From positions 1-64,000 of the forward strand of contig JAJNNX010000022.1 of NCBI GenBank assembly GCA_023159155.1: a stretch of DNA of 64,000 nucleotides, in the 5' to 3' direction. The DNA is from Ustulina deusta (lineage: Eukaryota; Ascomycota; Sordariomycetes; Xylariales; Xylariaceae). Under the pieces are notes generated by a model. It was not told the DNA's origin and ran no database searches. It worked only from the letters and a program-made list of their open reading frames with translations. Shown here piece after piece: positions 23,892-35,698 of the stretch (position 1 is the first letter of the stretch; every line of letters starts with the position of its first letter). Both the position numbers and the translations under genes were made by a program.

Positions 23892-26735
23892 ATGTCACGT
23901 TTATTTACCACCGAAGAAATTCTGCAGAATGATGCTAGTTTACTGGGCTTTGGAACGCGCTACGGGGTTTACCAAGACGGTGATGTGAGGGAGCCGGTGG
24001 ACCCGGCTAGCATACTTTTACTGCTTCGAGATGTAGACTCCGACGCGACGACACAAATAAACGCCTTATTTGATCAGGTCCGGAAGCAGGTCCCGCAAAA
24101 TTATCACCTCAGAAATCTTGGGTTCCATTTCTTGAGAGGCAGGCCAAGGAATCTTTATGGAAATGCGAATGCCATAAGAATCATAAACGAATTCAATGCT
24201 GCCATCCTGAAAGCGCAATCCCTCGTTACTAAATATGAGGACCAAAGGGAGCCCAGTGCCGACCCGACTTGGTTCGTAAGTTCAACGCTCAGTTCGTTCC
24301 CTTGCGCTATGAAGCCCTCCGAGGACTTGGTATTAGCCGGTTACTTTTCCTCGACTCGAAAGTCATTAACTCCTAGTTAAATAGATCAGATATATGAACG
24401 AGTTTCTTGGACATGATTATATAGAAGAATACGGCAGTCAGAGGGAGACCTTCAGGGAATTACTCAGATGGGTTACACGCTTTTTATCAACGCGTAAGCG
24501 AATGTAATTTCCCATACGTATTGCACCTCGGATAGATTACGCTTTCCGGGTCATTTCATTCGTCCAGACTGAAAGTCTCATTACTAAGTCTGTGGTAGGC
24601 TACCGCCATTGGTGGCAGGCGTCCAAATGGGATCCAACCAAGCCTATACAGCAATTGGACGGCCTTGATAGGATGTTTAGATATGGAGATGATTGCAATT
24701 TGCAACAGCATGGGAACACAATCGTGAGAGACGCTATATACGCCAGGTGTGGGCGATTTTACATCAGTACCGACCCAGAGAGCCCAAATGATCTATCTCC
24801 ACGAGAGTTGCAGCACAGAAAAGAAGGGGTAGAGATTATGTTCGAAGCGCTATACCGTTTGACCGTAGACCAGGCCTTCATGCTATGTAAGATTTGAAGT
24901 CACGCTGAAATAAAAGAAGGGGGCACTCTAAGCTAACGCATGTCTATTCAGGGCAGTACGTATTTCAGGCCAAGTTTTCGCTGCACTCGGCGATACACTT
25001 CCCATGCCTTCCTGGTGCTTCCCAATAGCTCATAACCAATACGTAAATATTGCTTTACCGAGAGGATCGGCGGCGCTATAGTTTTTATTTTCACCAGCCA
25101 ACATGAGCCAATCTGCTCTCATAATACCGATACTAACCTCTATATCCGTATAGTGCCAGCACAGAGAGGGACGGCCTTACCAATAATCCCAATCTTACGG
25201 ATATTTTCTTATGGATGATTGAGTACATAGACAGATATAGTACGCAATTCCCACGATTTCCCATTCCCTTGTTATCGCCCAAGAGTTGTTTACGTAATCC
25301 CAACCTTATTAGACTGACATTGAAATTTTTATTTGATTGTTCTTTTAGTGGAATGGATTACCTCGTACACCTACGAAATAGTGAGTCTATCCAAGATCTA
25401 TTTCGCCACTGATGGGTTCATCTGTGCTTGATGGAAGTGGTCATACGAGATTGCCCCCCCTTTCTTCCCCGGCCCTCAACGAACAGCTCCCAGCTCAGCA
25501 ATGCATCAAAGCAGATCACTGACGGGAGCACTTTTCAGGCGAGATATCAAGTCAGGAATAGCACCAGACATGATGTTACAAATATAAAGCAGGCCTACCT
25601 AAATGTCGTCAATGATCTTCTTCTCATGATATCTCAACGAAGAAAATATCAAGGCATCACACAGTTTATTTTGCAACGGATTACAACTAGGATTGATGCC
25701 ATCACAAGTATAATTCGAAACACTACTACCATGACTAAAATCCACCCTGACGGGTCGACTGAAACCATACCTCTATATTTCGAGACGTGGAATAAAAGAT
25801 ACGGCAGTGCACCCTCCGTTTGTTTCCCGGGGCTTCGTGGGATGCCTAGGTTATTGGCCCAATCCACGGTTTCGAATATCCCTCCTGACGAAGATGGTCG
25901 CGCTGCTGGCGATGACGATAATAACGGTGACGGCGGAGGCGGCGGTGGTGATGGTGGTGGTGGTGGCCCTGGTGGTGGTAGGCGTGGTAGTGTTCCGGGC
26001 GGTGGTAGGCGTACCAGTGGTCCTGGCGGTGGCAGGCGTACTAGTGTTCCCGGTGGTGGTAGGCGTACTAGTTTTCCCGGCGGTGGTAGGCGTACTAGTG
26101 CGCCTGGCGGTGATCGAGGTGGGAATTCTTTTGGTGCTCTTTTTGGTGCGGGTGGCGACGATGAGGATGAGGATGAGGAGGACGAGGACGAGGACGAAGA
26201 CAAGGACGAAGACGACCCCATTCACAGTGATTTTGACGACGATCATAAGGATGGTAATGACCATAACGGAAGGGGAGGTGGTGCTGCCGGTGGTGCTACT
26301 GGTGGTGATGGCTACTACTTCAACGGCACCGAATGGGTGGAGCGCGAAGGGGACAGGAATGGGGGCGGCGGCGGCGGCGGTGGTGGTAATAGTGAATGGG
26401 GATGGCATCATGCGGCCACGTTCTGTTCGCGATGCACATTCATCTCGGGTGAACCAGAGTGTGCAAAGTGTGGCGGGGATGCGATCCCTCTCACTTGCGT
26501 TCCCAACCCACGGAAAGAATACTTACGAATAAAACGGAGACTCGCCTCTGATTCTTCTATCGACTCGCCCCGCAAACGGATGCGATCGATCCTTGGATCT
26601 CAAGCAGAGATCACCAGACTCGCCGATCTGTTACAGCAGAATATGAACCTTCTAAAAAGGGAGCGTTCCGAAGATTCGATGGGGCCCGAGTTTCGGACAT
26701 CGCATTCAAGACGACCAGAGACCACCATTTTTTGA
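23892..26735 (+). CDS. Unrecognised multi-exon gene, Gly/Arg repeats and acidic tract (possibly decayed)
   Basis: Several coding-like segments follow one another: ATG 23892 to about 24270, 24275-24361, about 24425-24517, 24568-24886, 24952 to about 25000, a piece near 25160-25220, 25349-25380, and a long last exon to TGA 26735. Good introns lie at 24518-24567 (50 nt), 24887-24951 (65 nt, branch CTAAC) and probably 25381-25437. The first two joins need weak GTT/GTC donors (24225-24292, 24362-24424) or indels, so part may be decayed. The C-terminal exon carries poly-Gly, five GGGRRTSVP-like nonapeptides, an Asp/Glu run, a C-X2-C...C-X2-C zinc-ribbon-like pair, basic KRMRS-type nuclear signals and a Leu-rich helix. 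It is probably nuclear. I do not recognise the family. Confidence 0.45.
25971..26105 (+). repeat. 27-bp coding minisatellite, five units
   Basis: Five head-to-tail 27-bp units start at 25971, 25998, 26025, 26052 and 26079. Each encodes G-G-G-R-R-(T/G)-S-x-P; differences fall mainly in the eighth codon and at silent positions. It lies between a poly-Gly stretch and an acidic stretch of the host gene. Confidence 0.9.
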
Positions 26736-27181
26736 ATTATATGCCCTGTTTTTGCTGAAATTCAATGCATTGGGAGTTAGCGAAACATCATTTTGGTATC
26801 TTGCTTGTTGAGACTGCTGTTCTATTGAAGAATTACATAGCTATTTGCCACCCTCCTCTACACTTCACTCGCATTTCTGAGTTAGTTTGGTTTGTCGATT
26901 TGTTTGCGAGGACCTTATTGTAATTTAGTTTGATAAGAGAGACATTTGGTAGATCACTGAATTCTGCGCGTTGAAGCGTGTATGGTTAAGTCTAACTTTA
27001 GATGAATAGGTCAAACCGAACCCCTTTTCGCTAGTCTATCACTTTACTCATGTCAATCAGACGACACAAGTACACGAATTGTCCTCTAGTCAGTGTCGTG
27101 ATCTCTAATGACTGCATAGGTGGGGGGAAACCTCCACTCATTACAGCTGGCTCTGTAACGAACAGCCTGGAAATGAGATAT
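26736..27181. other. Intergenic, nothing identified
   Basis: 3' flank of the preceding gene and 5' flank of an LTR copy. I see no gene, RNA or repeat here. Confidence 0.6.
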
Positions 27182-27375
27182 AGTCAGGGATATATATCAC
27201 ACCTCCTATCGGAGTGGATATAGCAGGATCCTGTATATATATGGGTGATGCCCCCCTAGATATTTGGGAGGGCTCAGGAATCAATTGGCCACTCTATTGA
27301 GCCCTAAATACTACCTACCTACTTCCTGACTGCAAATAGAGCTGTCTATCCACTCTGGGACACCTACCTCTGACA
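27182..27375 (+). repeat. 193-bp-family LTR, copy 2
   Basis: Begins AGTCAGGGATATATATCAC and ends CTACCTCTGACA. It is flanked by GATAT on the left and GATAC on the right, a near target-site duplication, which would fit a solo LTR. About 75-80% similar by eye to copy 3. Confidence 0.75.
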
Positions 27376-27764
27376 GATACTAGTATATTACAGGAAGCAG
27401 GGGAAGGAGGGCATCATCAGGCTTCGTACCGCAGATAGTGGTGCTGCCGCCAGCCCCCAGCCGCTATCTATCCAAACAATTAGAAGACATCGCGTTGATC
27501 TCGTTGACTCAAGCAAGCCAGGGGCCGAGGGTGCGTCGGCATCCCAAGCTAACCAGCCCAAGCCTGAAAGTGTACCTGTTACGCGCCACACCTAAGCTAC
27601 CCAACATTGCCGGGTATATATGGAGCTATGAAAATTCCCATATACCTGCCTCTGTATCAGCAAGAGCTACGCGACGGCTCAGGCGTCTGGCCACCGAGTC
27701 ACGACATGATTCTCATGGAGGTGTGGAGTTGCGACCAATCGAAGGAAGCGGACCAGTGCACATT
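27376..27764 (+). other. 389-bp spacer between two LTR copies
   Basis: No credible gene, primer-binding site or polypurine tract. If the two LTRs belong to one insertion, this would be the interior of a miniature LTR element without coding capacity. Confidence 0.4.
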
Positions 27765-27957
27765 TGTCAGGGGTATATATCACACTACCCTAGGGAGTAG
27801 ACATATCAGTATTCTGTAGATATATTGGTGTCGACCCCCTAGATATTTGGGAGGTTCGGGAATTAACTGACCACTCTATTGAGCCCTGACTACGACCCAC
27901 CTACTTCCTGGCTGCAGACGAGTCTCTCTATTCACTCTGGACACCCGTAACCTGACA
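27765..27957 (+). repeat. 193-bp-family LTR, copy 3
   Basis: Starts TGTCAGG and ends CCTGACA, a perfect 7-bp terminal inversion with TG...CA ends as in LTRs. Flanking pentamers are ACATT and ACTTT (one mismatch), compatible with an aged 5-bp target-site duplication. This copy gives the family's boundaries. Confidence 0.8.
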
Positions 27958-30185
27958 ACTTTCCAGAAGAGATTGCCAGAAGTGTATTGAGATGATCTAA
28001 GGTCTAAGTTCTAGTTACAACATAAGAGATAAAAACAAGCTATTTCTATATGGGATCTCTCAGAGTAGTATTGATCCGATCTCATGGATCCCTTGGGTCC
28101 ACTTCTCCGCGACAATGATTAGTGAATGCCGGGAGAGACTCATGAACGTAATCCTTCTCTCGGTCCGCGGGACCCTAACTCGACCCAATGGTACGACCTG
28201 GGTGGGCTATTTACAACACTGCCGTCACAGTAGCACGAGTAGCGGCATGTTCCACCGAACTTTGTTTGGCTTATAGATGCAAGTTTGCGTTGATGTAGAA
28301 CGAGACATATCCGTCCTGTTCCGATCTCTAACCGACCCAACACGTCTGTGACGAATATTGCTTGCTCAAATACGAGTTAAGGTGTAACGGTCCGTATCTT
28401 TATAGAGCCTGACATTCCTTCATCAATGTCCCCGATTATGTACACAACTCTCTACGCTACAAGCTGACTCAGATGTCTCCTCAACGTCTCCCTGTGCTTA
28501 TAATGCACGAACGGTTACACTGCCGTCTAGATCAACCCCTGTACATCTCTCCACCTCTTTATCTAAAATAAATCTCGACCGTTCTATACATTGCACTCTC
28601 GTGAATCCCATTCCCTGTACGACTATAGCAACCGGTCGAGAAACCGGTGAGGCGGACGTATAACGTACAGAGTACTGCAGATGCAGGTTTACGAAGCTAT
28701 CAACACAAGTGAGTCTGCTGATTGGCTTTGTATTCCTTGTCGTGCCATTTGTTGTGATGTGTTCATGCGGGTGTCAAAAAGCAAGTAATGCAACGGCTGC
28801 TCTTCCAGACGCGACTTAAAATAGGCGCTAGGATTTGGTCTATATTCAGCATTCTAGGCGGATCGGAGGTTAAGCTGACAATTCTGTGGCGTCGGTTCAC
28901 TGGCGCATGGCAGGACGCGAGGTTTGTGCGGGTAGCCTTACAGTCTTGCGCAAGATATCTACAGCTGTATCTCATCAACATGGATCCAGTTACACGGGAT
29001 GTTCGAAACAAGAAAAGTAGAAAGACCAAAAGATTCGCTTACAATGCCATAATCGAATTACAATCTCACTTGGCCGCATTCCACGTCAACCATTAGCGGT
29101 CCTCTGAGTCTTGCCTCAACCACGTAGTTTTCGCCAGCTACACTGGACGCAGATGCATATTACCTGCTAACCTTCGGCCCCCATGACTAAGACCGCCAGC
29201 GCTACGGAGGGCACCTTTGATACCTCCTCGTCGAGGACGCCAAGGCATGTGGCGAGCCGCGGCAAATACCTATCATGGCTTTCGTGCCTTGCTACCCTGC
29301 TGTGCTATCCTGCTGCTTCGCAAACCACGAACAAACTGTACGGCAGGCATTGCCTCGTTTGTTAAACCTTCGCCAAATTTCGCCTTGATTTCTCGCACAG
29401 ATAGGCTTCATCACATCCCCGCATACGTATTAATGAATATGATGGAATAACTCTGCTTGTCACATAAATCGCACTCAAATGATTCGCAACAACTATCAAC
29501 TGCTAAGTGACTGGCTGGCTCGTTTATGTAAGGGAAAGCAGCAGAACTGAGGAAGTGTATGCACACATACCCGTAGATTCGGTTGCTAAAAATAGACTTG
29601 TGTGGTCACATGTGGCTTTGCAGGCGTACTCCAACCCCTATATATATCCCACTTGCGCTCTTTCATTGGTTAGGTAGGCATTACATTTAGGATCTGCAAT
29701 CAATAACCAATTGCATATTGGCTATTTCAGTTGCAACGAAGGGCATTTTGCAGCGTCCGGAGGCAGGATTTGCTGTAGATCATAATGTGTTCTCATCCCA
29801 AAGGCCAGAATCGGCGTGGGGGAACAACCAGGTGGCCAAGACCTATTAGAGTAGTGTTCTGCCAGCGGTAGAGCCCTACAACTAGCATTGCGGTACATAG
29901 TCACGGTAGTAGACGTTTTAGTCTTTGGCGTGGACTGATATTTACAAGAAGCGTTTAATTCCTGCAGCGGAGTTTTCATCGCAGTGCTTATAATACGATG
30001 TGGCTTTTGCGTCTTGCTTTCAAGATATATCTGCTTTAACCTTTGAAGGATTCGGCTTCTGGGAAATAATAAACCTTATTGTCTTGTCATCTCTGTGTCT
30101 AGTCCCTATGTACATTGTATGATCCGCATGCCGATTGTTGTTCTTCTATTTGTAACATAATTTCGTAACCCCTCTAGTATTGAAA
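27958..30185. other. Gene-poor intergenic region
   Basis: 2.2 kb with only short frames lacking coding character (the longest starts at ATG 28788, 102 codons). No tRNA, no repeat shared with other parts, and no clear promoter. It lies downstream of the rhodopsin-domain gene and so includes its 3' flank. Confidence 0.5.
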
Positions 30186-31306
30186 CTAGACATCAGGAGT
30201 TTGTAAGATCTTTCGAGTCTCGCTAGCGCTTAAATCCAAACCTCTGTTAGCTCCGTCGAGCGAATCGCGTTCTAAATTTCTCCTTGAAGCCCAGCTGCCG
30301 AAAGGAAACCGTTTCTTTCGAGGGAAGATCCTGATAATCCATGTACTTGGACTCAATTTCCCAAGCGACGCGATTAGAGGCCAACAAACAGGCATACAGG
30401 CACAGATAATACCTGTACACGAATGGACCGTCGTCCAGACCTGGGTGTTATTGAATGACGGCTCACGGCTGTGAGGCACATAACTTAAAATAACCTTGAC
30501 AATGCCCGAAATAACGACGCTGTTGATGGCATTGCATGTTAGCCAAATTGAAAGTGACATTTATGATGATATCAAGGCCTACTTACAAGAACCCCACCAG
30601 AAATACGCCAATTATACCATATTTTTTACTCCCCTTAACCCGTAATCTGGAGACAACCGGAATCGGCAACGACAGAATTACGACGTCAATAACAGCCTCG
30701 ACAATACCGCTTGCTAACCAGAAATGGTTATAGTTGAAGCAATATCGGGGATCGTCAAGGCTGTTGAGCCAGGTCCATTTGAGGGGGATGCAGTTCAGTA
30801 GATCGGCTATGACGGTGCCTATCCAGAAGCCTGTCACAATGACGATCAAGACGATGACCTGACGCCGAAAGAATGCGTTGACTGAGAAGAGTCGGCTATA
30901 TAGAAACAGGATGGAGAGTTTTGTTGTAGAAGTGAGGGTAAAGTATAAGACCGTGCTGGTGAAGGTTATCTTGGTAAAGAGTTCGTCGACGGGAGTATAA
31001 TCGATTTTCCCGTTGCTAGATGCCGCCGCTGCTCCATTCGGATTGATGACGGTGGCTGCAGAGCGCAACGAATAAGTACTGGTCTTCAGGATAGAGGAAG
31101 AGCATCAAGAGCGTCTGTGGGCACGAACCGTACAGATCTACCGTGTCGATAGCAATTACACTCAGAATTGAGGCCAGGATAAACCAGTCGTCCCACCAGA
31201 ACCCGGCGCCCCTGTAGTATCGCACATAAAAGCGCAACAGGACTGCAATGAGGGCGAGCACTCCGACAATAGCCCCGACAACTATGGTGGTTTCGGCATC
31301 ATCCAT
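30186..31306 (-). CDS. Fungal rhodopsin-domain (SAT4/PTH11-like) integral membrane protein
   Basis: Three exons: 31306-31129, 31055-30587 and 30519-30186, 326 residues. Introns are 73 nt (GTTCGT...CAG) and 67 nt (GTAAGT...CAG, branch CTAAC). The product starts with a membrane helix (about 8-28) and W-W-D-D-W at 37-41. About six further helices follow, with L-N-C-I-P-L-K-W-T-W before a loop and a charged cytoplasmic tail. This is the layout of the large fungal rhodopsin-domain family, whose members are seven-helix plasma-membrane proteins, some related to the surface sensor PTH11. No CFEM cysteine domain is present. Ligand and role are unknown. The tail is short compared with many relatives. 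It is transcribed away from the reductase gene at 32064. Confidence 0.8.
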
Positions 31307-32063
31307 AGCTGTGCTCGCGATTCATCTGGAAAAGACACCAGGTCAAACAACATGGGGTGAGCGAAGAAGAAACCCGGGCCGTTGCGGACGGTGGCCCGGC
31401 CAGCTTCACGTCCTCATACATATCCTCCCGTCGGTGCCCTACTGAATGGAGGTACGCGCGCTGAAAAGGGACCATGTTGGGTGGTTGACCTGCATAAAAC
31501 GCCCACTTCGCCCCCCGAAGCGGATGCTCGCAGGCAGTGACATGTGCATCTCGATAATAGACCGGCAGCCAGGTGTGGCTGCGTAGTAAAATACATCATT
31601 CGCCAGCACAACACATACTAGTGTAGAGAGATACGTAGATAGAAGCTTGGTCAAATAGAACGGGACGTGTGGTTACACTGCAGCCAATATCTGCAGCGAA
31701 CCGGATAGCGAATCCTGCCGACCCCCATCCTTCAGGGGTACCCTTGTCAGTGTGCCTCCGAAGAGCACCCAACCGTGCTTCATTGTTGCAGGTGAACTTC
31801 TCCCTTTTCTCTTTTGGGAATTGGGAAACCTCTGATCGCCAAGGCTCTTAGCACTGGACAGACAATGGAGAAGACCTAAAACCCCACGCTCTTTAAACTC
31901 CAAGCTCCAGTTTCCTCCTAATATCGAGCCCGCGTGCAGGGACGCATCGGTAACCCTCACCAAAGTCGACCGGACAGCAAACTCAAAAGAAACGTAGCAG
32001 TTCTTTTACTAGTGTTAGACTACAGCCAATCGCCGTCACCGAGCTGTCTACATAGTTGCTAAA
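31307..32063. other. Divergent intergenic region
   Basis: 756 bp between the starts of the rhodopsin-domain gene and the 3-ketodihydrosphingosine reductase gene. It must contain both promoters; no TATA box or shared motif stands out. Small frames here lack coding character. Confidence 0.4.
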
Positions 32064-33205
32064 ATGGGGAACCATCTATCGAGGAATAACTTCCCCGTGG
32101 AAGGCAAGGTACGCACCTGACACGGCTTTGGCGCAGGACAGATGACCTAAGAGGTTGAAGACAGTAGTAATTACGGGAGGCTCGAGTGGCATGGGACTGG
32201 CAGTTGGACAGCAGCTTGCTGGGAAAGGCGCCAACGTTGTCATCATTGCCCGTGACCAGGGTAAGTTGCTTCGAGCAATTGAAGAGATACAAGTGAGCCA
32301 CCACGAGCAATTGCCCTGTGGACGACAGCGTATAGCTGACACGGCGATAGCAAGCGGCCAGGGACCCCCAGACCCAACGCTTCCTTCAGCTTCGTGCCGA
32401 CTTGACTCTTCCCACCGAATCCGTCCGCGTGATCGACGAGATCGTGACATGGAACTCAGGCAACCCGCCAGATATCGTGTGGTGTTGCGCCGGGAGTTCG
32501 ACTCCGGGCCTGTTCATTGAGACGCCGGTTTCTCACTTCCGAGCCCAGATGGATTCGAACTACTTTAGCAGTCTGTACATGGCGCACGCGACGATGACGT
32601 GCTGGGTCAAGACGGCCCAACAGAACAAGACGAACCCGCCGAGCGCTCAGCCCGGCAGTCGCATCGCGCCACGCCATCTCATCTTCACCGCCTCGTTCTT
32701 GTCGTTCTATAGCTTCGCGGGCTATTCCCCGTACAGCCCGGCCAAAGCTGCGCTGCGCTCTCTCTGCGACACTTTGTCTCAAGAGGTCAACTTGTACGCT
32801 TCATGCTATCCAAGCGAGCCAGCGATTCGCCTGCATACCATATTCCCGGCCACTATTCTAACCGAGTCATACCAAATCGAGAACACCATGAAGCCCGACA
32901 TAACCAAGAAGCTTGAGGAAGGGGATGAGGGTCAGACCCCGGAGACAGTTGCTGCAAAGAGCATTAAGGGTCTAGAGAGCGGGTTGGAGCTTGTCACCAC
33001 GAACACTATCACCGCACTTGTACAACGGAGCATGTTAGGTGGTAGCATCAGGGGCGGATTTTTCAGGATGCTAATGGATTGGGCTTTAGCATGGCTAATG
33101 GGTCTCGTTATGGTCTTTGTAAGGAGCGATATGGACAGCAAAGTTCGAAGCTGGGGCCGCGAGCACGGCGTAGTCGGTCAAAAGGCAGACAACAAGCAAG
33201 CGTAG
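32064..33205 (+). CDS. TSC10: 3-Ketodihydrosphingosine reductase
   Basis: Three exons: 32064-32108, 32161-32292 and 32372-33205, 336 residues. The second intron (79 nt) uses the AG at 32370-32371, which alone keeps the frame into [11 protein letters not shown]. Short-chain dehydrogenase features are TGGSSGMG (20-27) for NADPH, W-C-C-A-G in place of NNAG, Ser 167, and Y180-S-P-A-K184. The C-terminal hydrophobic helix (about 294-313) followed by a basic tail is typical of this ER-anchored enzyme. It reduces 3-ketodihydrosphingosine to dihydrosphingosine, the second step of sphingolipid synthesis, an essential function in yeast. Length agrees with fungal Tsc10/Ksr1. The only doubt is that other SDRs share the core; the tail supports this call. 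Confidence 0.85.
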
Positions 33206-34438
33206 GTCCCGAAGAGCTGCATCGGGATCGAGATGTACGGAAGAATTATTAATCATGTATGATAGTGCAGGAGAAAAGGTCATTGCGGCCGCTGTTACCC
33301 ACCTGGGAAGCCCATAATAGTGGATAGAGCGGATTTTGTCAGGATCTTTGGGGGGAAGAGGTCGAGGTACAGGTGTATTATGAATATATGCTGTCGCGCG
33401 AGACGCCAGAATTCTCCAATGGGCGGTCTCTATTCAGAATATATAAAACCTCGTCTGTGATATAGTGAGAGCGGCCGACGCTATGATAGATGTCAATGCA
33501 GGAACTGGTGGCGTAATCTGCATTCTGGATGGCGTCATCCTGGTCTTCGGCCGAACAAAACCAACCGCGCGGTTCTTATTCATCTTCCACGGTATCCGTG
33601 CGCTGTTTACAGATCTTCTACCAACTTTGCATGGTTTCTTATCAATCTTCTGCCAATCTCCTCGAGATTCTCATTGAACCTCTATAACTCCGTGCGGTTT
33701 TGACAGATATTTTTTACCTAATTACAATCTCCGCGCGGCTCTTATTCATCATCTGCGATTTACGGTCCATCAACTCCATCAACTGCAATGTTGTGCCAGA
33801 ATCTGGTTCTCTTCGTTTCATTTCCGCTTCTGAGATGGCTTGGCAGACTAGCCCTGTTTGATATTTGAGCGGATTACGCAGCCTGCAACGTCCCATTCTC
33901 GATATTGAAAGAGCCGTTTTTGCGAAGATGACTAGGTATCAGGTTCTGGATTTGTCAGCTATACACTATACGAACTGCTGTTATCGCAACTTATCATGAC
34001 TCTTCATACTGGCACCAGATAAAAACTATTTGCCCCATACCAGCGAAATTGGGCGCTTACGGTGACAGATTGCAACCCCCCTACATTCAATCACTATGTC
34101 ATCCGTGGGATGTATTATATCGGTGTCAGGAAACGCTCCGACACGGAGCGTGAATCGGGGTTCGGGATGAGTTGACCTTTGCGAGGGAGTCTGAGTAGTC
34201 GGAGTGTCGGGCACATCAAGTTGCGTTGTGGGCATGTCACAAGATCTATAAACGTGTATCTCCCATTATTCACCTCTTGTCTCGTTTTCCGTGCTTAAGA
34301 GATCAAAGTAGAATATCAGTATCTTTACGTTATCCGATTCTCTGCCCCTGGTTGATCTTCTCAGTCCTCCAGTTTTGTCACTAGCCTTTGCCCCTGACCG
34401 TTCCGAATCTCGAAGTCTCACGTACTATCACAGCCATC
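33206..34438. other. Intergenic region
   Basis: 1.2 kb without a convincing gene. Pyrimidine-rich segments precede the glycosyltransferase start; CTATAAACG at about 34242 could be its TATA box, but the distance (about 195 bp) is long. Confidence 0.4.
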
Positions 34439-35698
34439 ATGGTTATCCAAGTCCCCCTCGAGTACCAGGATAAACTGGAGCCTATCGAGAATGACGATAA
34501 AAGAACCGACGACGAGATACTCCGCACCCTCCGGGAGTACCAGCCCGTTACATCCGAGAAGAACATCTGGACCTTCTGGGACAGCGGCATTCACGGCATG
34601 CCGGCTTGGTGTCGACGCAACGTAATCGGCTGGGTTCGCATCTGCGGGCCTGGATGGACTGTCCGCATCATTGACAGTATTCCGGAGTCTCCCAACTATG
34701 CCGCAAAGTATATTCCAACAGGCCTGCCCGATACTTATTACAACAAGACCATGGACGGCACTCATCCGGGACCTCACAGCGCTGATTTCCTCCGAGGTGC
34801 TTGTCTCTACGAATACGGAGGCGCCTGGGTGGATAGCAGCATCTTCTTGACGAGAAACATGGATGACATATGCTGGAACCAGCTCGAGGATCCTACCTCC
34901 CCGTACCGCGTGGCCGTTCCGTCGATATCCGACAACATGGTGAATTTCTTCATAGCCGCACGAAAGCACGATCCTTTTATCAAGCGATGGTATGCAACAT
35001 GGACGCGTATATCCCCTATACATCGCTAATTAATCCCTAATGCCAGGCACGATATATTTATGCATGTATGGCAAGGCCGCACTAATGCGGATGGGTTGGC
35101 GGAGCACCCATTACTAGCACCAATCGCGCCTTATTTCCTTCAACAGTTGGGGGCGCGCCTGCAGGATGGCATGGGTCTGAAGGTGCCAATAGAGAAGGTA
35201 GTTGAGTATGGGGCCCAGATGGTTTGTTGGACACGCGTGTCCATGCTCGAGGACACCGGAGACGGATTCTCAGGCGCGGATTACTGGCCCAAGAATATTC
35301 TGTGGATCCATTGTATGCACGAAATACTACGTGCCTTTGATCAGGGAACAGAGTCCCCCGCCTTCCAGAAGGGCGAAGAACTATTTGATCAGTTCGCGAC
35401 GAAACGCGATGGTCCCACGGACTCGGAGCAATACAAGGAGGCAGAGAAAATGGTATGGACGCAGCTAACCGACTCATCTATGCTGAAGATCGGAACCATC
35501 AAAGGCATGGTGGATTGGGTGTCCCTCGGGACTCTTTGGAACAAGCCGGAGAATTTGGGGAAAGAGTGCGAGCCGGGAACGTTTGGTGAGCTGCTGAGGC
35601 AGGTTCCGCTGCATTTCAGACAGAAGCGCAGAGACATTTTGACTTTTGAGCCGAAGAGGTCGCCTGTCACGTTCAAGAAAGGCGTGCTCGAGCCCTGA
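34439..35698 (+). CDS. Capsular polysaccharide synthesis-type glycosyltransferase
   Basis: Two exons, 34439-34989 and 35047-35698, joined across a 57-nt intron (GTATGC...CAG, branch GCTAAT), 400 residues. The start is the first ATG (CATCATGGTT). It contains I-W-T-F-W-D-S-G (43-50), the entry motif of this family, and G-G-A-W-V-D-S-S (127-134), where Asp132 stands in for the DXD metal-binding site of GT32-like enzymes. Such proteins transfer sugars from nucleotide sugars. In fungi the acceptors are mostly unknown. No signal peptide or membrane helix is visible, so it may act in the cytosol or be tethered peripherally. A gene of bacterial-type family in a fungus may reflect old transfer, but codon use looks like its neighbours. 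Confidence 0.8.

Noticed and set aside
25649..26411. Long minus-strand and alternative-frame reading frames opposite the Gly/Asp-rich region
   Set aside because: They are Ser/Pro- or Thr/Val-rich mirror images of the GGT/GAC repeats; low-complexity DNA stays open in several frames. The plus-strand frame has the clear protein features.
27438..27819. Plus-strand frames of 70-120 codons between and into the third LTR copy
   Set aside because: They run into the LTR, lack coding character and start from weak contexts.
28788..29096. 102-codon frame with ATG start
   Set aside because: No recognisable motif, no codon bias, no supporting neighbour; length is within chance expectation for this GC content.
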